Assembly (NCBI GenBank): GCA_002011395.1
Contig: MTNG01000088.1
Coordinates: 1,438-6,753 of the forward strand
Origin: Candidatus Aciduliprofundum sp. JdFR-45
GTDB lineage: Archaea; Thermoplasmatota; Thermoplasmata; Thermoplasmatales; JdFR-45
Reading direction: 5' to 3'
DNA: 5,316 nucleotides
The position numbers and the translations under genes were made by a program. The notes under the pieces are model-generated. The model saw only the letters and a list, made by a program, of their open reading frames with translations. It did not search any database and had not been told where the DNA came from. Positions 4,338 through 5,316 of this stretch are shown here, one piece after another (within the stretch, counting starts at the first letter, position 1; every line of letters starts with the position of its first letter).

Positions 4338-5316
4338 ATGGCGCTGAAGTTGATTGATGGATACCCCGAGTATATGCGGGAAAGCATAGAGAAGGTAGAG
4401 AAGACGCGTCCGCGCCGTCTCAAGGAGACCTTCAGAAAGATGACCCTCGAGGAGAGGGAAGAGGTCCTCAACAAGTACCACCCCGACTACAGGCCGGGAG
4501 GCAAGAGGGAGATCAAGGTCGGGCCCAACAAAGGGGATGTGGCCCCGAACGAGGTCGTTGACCTGCTGGAGGCTGAGCCCATTCTGGACCCGGCGGACGT
4601 GGATTTGAACCAGGTGGACTACGACGTGGACATACTCATCATAGGCGGAGGGGGTGCCGGAACGGTCGCCGCCCTCTGGGCGGTCTACGAGGGCATAAAG
4701 CCGGAGAACATACTGATGATAACGAAACTGCGCCACGGTGACTCCAACTCCATGATGGCGCAGGGAGGCATACAGGCGGCGGACCGCCCCTTTGACTCGC
4801 CCGTGATTCACTACCTGGATGCCATGGGCGGAGGCCACTTCACGAACAAGCCCGAACTCGTCAAGGCGCTCACGCAGGACGCGCCCTTCATAATCAAGTG
4901 GCACGAGTCGCTGGGCGTCATGTACGACAAGGTGGACGGGGAGTTCGTGGAGAACTTCGGCGGTGGCACCTCCAGGAGGAGGATGCACTCGGCCAAGGAC
5001 TACACGGGCATGGAGATCATGCGCGTTCTCAGGGACGAAGCGCGGAATCTGGGAATACCCGTTATGGAGTTCACGCCCGCAGTGGAGCTGCTCACGGACG
5101 GTGAGGGCGGAATCGCCGGCGCGGTTGCGTGGAACATGGAGACGAAGCAGTACTACGTCATAAGGGCGAAGTCCACGGTGCTCGCCACGGGCGGCTGGGG
5201 CCGGCTGCACATAAGGGGCTTCCCCACCACGAACCACTACGGTGCCACGGCAGATGGACTGGTAATGGCCTACAGGGCCGGTGCGAGGCTCCGCGACCTG
5301 GACTCCGTGCAGTATC
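4338..5316 (+). CDS. frdA: Fumarate reductase/succinate dehydrogenase-type flavoprotein subunit (3'-truncated by window end)
   Basis: The frame is open to the window edge, giving 326 residues, about half a normal FrdA. The FAD-binding fold begins late: VDILIIGGGGAG at residues 97-108, then SNSMMAQGGIQAA (136-148), SRRRMHSAKDYTGMEIM (212-228), VLATGGWGRL (281-290), TTNHYGATADGLVMAYRAGA (297-316) and LRDLDSVQY (318-326). These match the FrdA/SdhA/L-aspartate oxidase family in order and spacing. The window stops where the conserved HPTG segment should begin, so the substrate-binding His and Arg residues cannot be checked. The residue aligned with the His that binds FAD covalently in E. coli FrdA is Asn137, which predicts noncovalent FAD. 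An extension of about 95 residues of unknown fold precedes the FAD domain. The gene starts 2 nt after the FrdB-like gene, and that pairing favours fumarate reductase/succinate dehydrogenase over aspartate oxidase. The direction of catalysis is unknown. Confidence 0.9.
   Translation, partial: MALKLIDGYPEYMRESIEKVEKTRPRRLKETFRKMTLEEREEVLNKYHPDYRPGGKREIKVGPNKGDVAPNEVVDLLEAEPILDPADVDLNQVDYDVDILIIGGGGAGTVAALWAVYEGIKPENILMITKLRHGDSNSMMAQGGIQAADRPFDSPVIHYLDAMGGGHFTNKPELVKALTQDAPFIIKWHESLGVMYDKVDGEFVENFGGGTSRRRMHSAKDYTGMEIMRVLRDEARNLGIPVMEFTPAVELLTDGEGGIAGAVAWNMETKQYYVIRAKSTVLATGGWGRLHIRGFPTTNHYGATADGLVMAYRAGARLRDLDSVQY

Noticed and set aside
4152..5237. A 361-codon open frame on the minus strand opposite the frdB end and frdA.
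   Set aside because: It is antisense to clear FrdB/FrdA motifs, has low-complexity Arg/His/Val-rich composition and no recognisable domain, so it is taken as a shadow frame.
4338..5316. L-aspartate oxidase (NadB) as the identity of the flavoprotein.
   Set aside because: The AQGGI and D-x-TG motifs are shared with NadB, but the gene is paired with a three-cluster iron-sulfur subunit 2 nt upstream, which NadB does not need. It was kept as an alternative only because the diagnostic substrate-binding region is cut off.

Overview
The window is a single, gapless run of seven co-directional (+) genes, cut by both window edges. In order they are: the C-terminal part of HdrA (1-618), an MvhD-like [2Fe-2S] protein (615-1031), HdrC (1028-1399), HdrB (1401-2180), a compact malic enzyme (2187-3542), an iron-sulfur subunit of the succinate dehydrogenase/fumarate reductase class (3559-4335), and the matching flavoprotein subunit (4338 to the window end). 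Neighbouring genes overlap by 4 nt or are separated by 1-16 nt. Nearly every start has a Shine-Dalgarno sequence resembling GGAGGTGA, and all six visible stops are TGA. This is almost certainly one operon. No promoter, terminator, RNA gene, repeat or mobile element was seen.

The organism is most likely an archaeon. Isoleucine is written mainly as ATA and AGG is common for arginine, although the DNA is clearly GC-rich. The Hdr proteins and their Shine-Dalgarno sequences also fit. A euryarchaeal or Thermoplasmatota-like lineage is plausible, but no ribosomal or other marker gene is present, so this is a weak inference. HdrABC-MvhD also occurs in anaerobic bacteria such as sulfate reducers, and lateral exchange cannot be excluded.

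Region 1-2180 encodes a full soluble heterodisulfide-reductase-type module. HdrA carries FAD and ferredoxin clusters, MvhD is the electron entry adaptor, HdrC is an electron wire, and HdrB has two complete CCG motifs for the unusual thiol/disulfide-active clusters. Region 2187-3542 encodes a malic enzyme with all the expected active-site residues. Region 3559-5316 encodes a fumarate reductase-like pair. Its iron-sulfur subunit has two ferredoxin-type [4Fe-4S] motifs where the membrane enzymes have one [4Fe-4S] and one [3Fe-4S]. Its flavoprotein has Asn where the covalent-FAD His normally sits, and an N-terminal extension of about 95 residues.

The gene order suggests a soluble complex in which succinate/fumarate chemistry (FrdAB) is wired to the Hdr module, with malic enzyme linking the C4 acids to pyruvate. 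It resembles methanogen thiol:fumarate reductase (TfrAB), in which a CCG domain is fused to the FrdB-like part. Here the CCG protein is a separate gene, HdrB. That this is one physical complex, and whether it bifurcates or confurcates electrons, is inference. The direction of flux, the electron partner of MvhD and the disulfide substrate cannot be read from this window.
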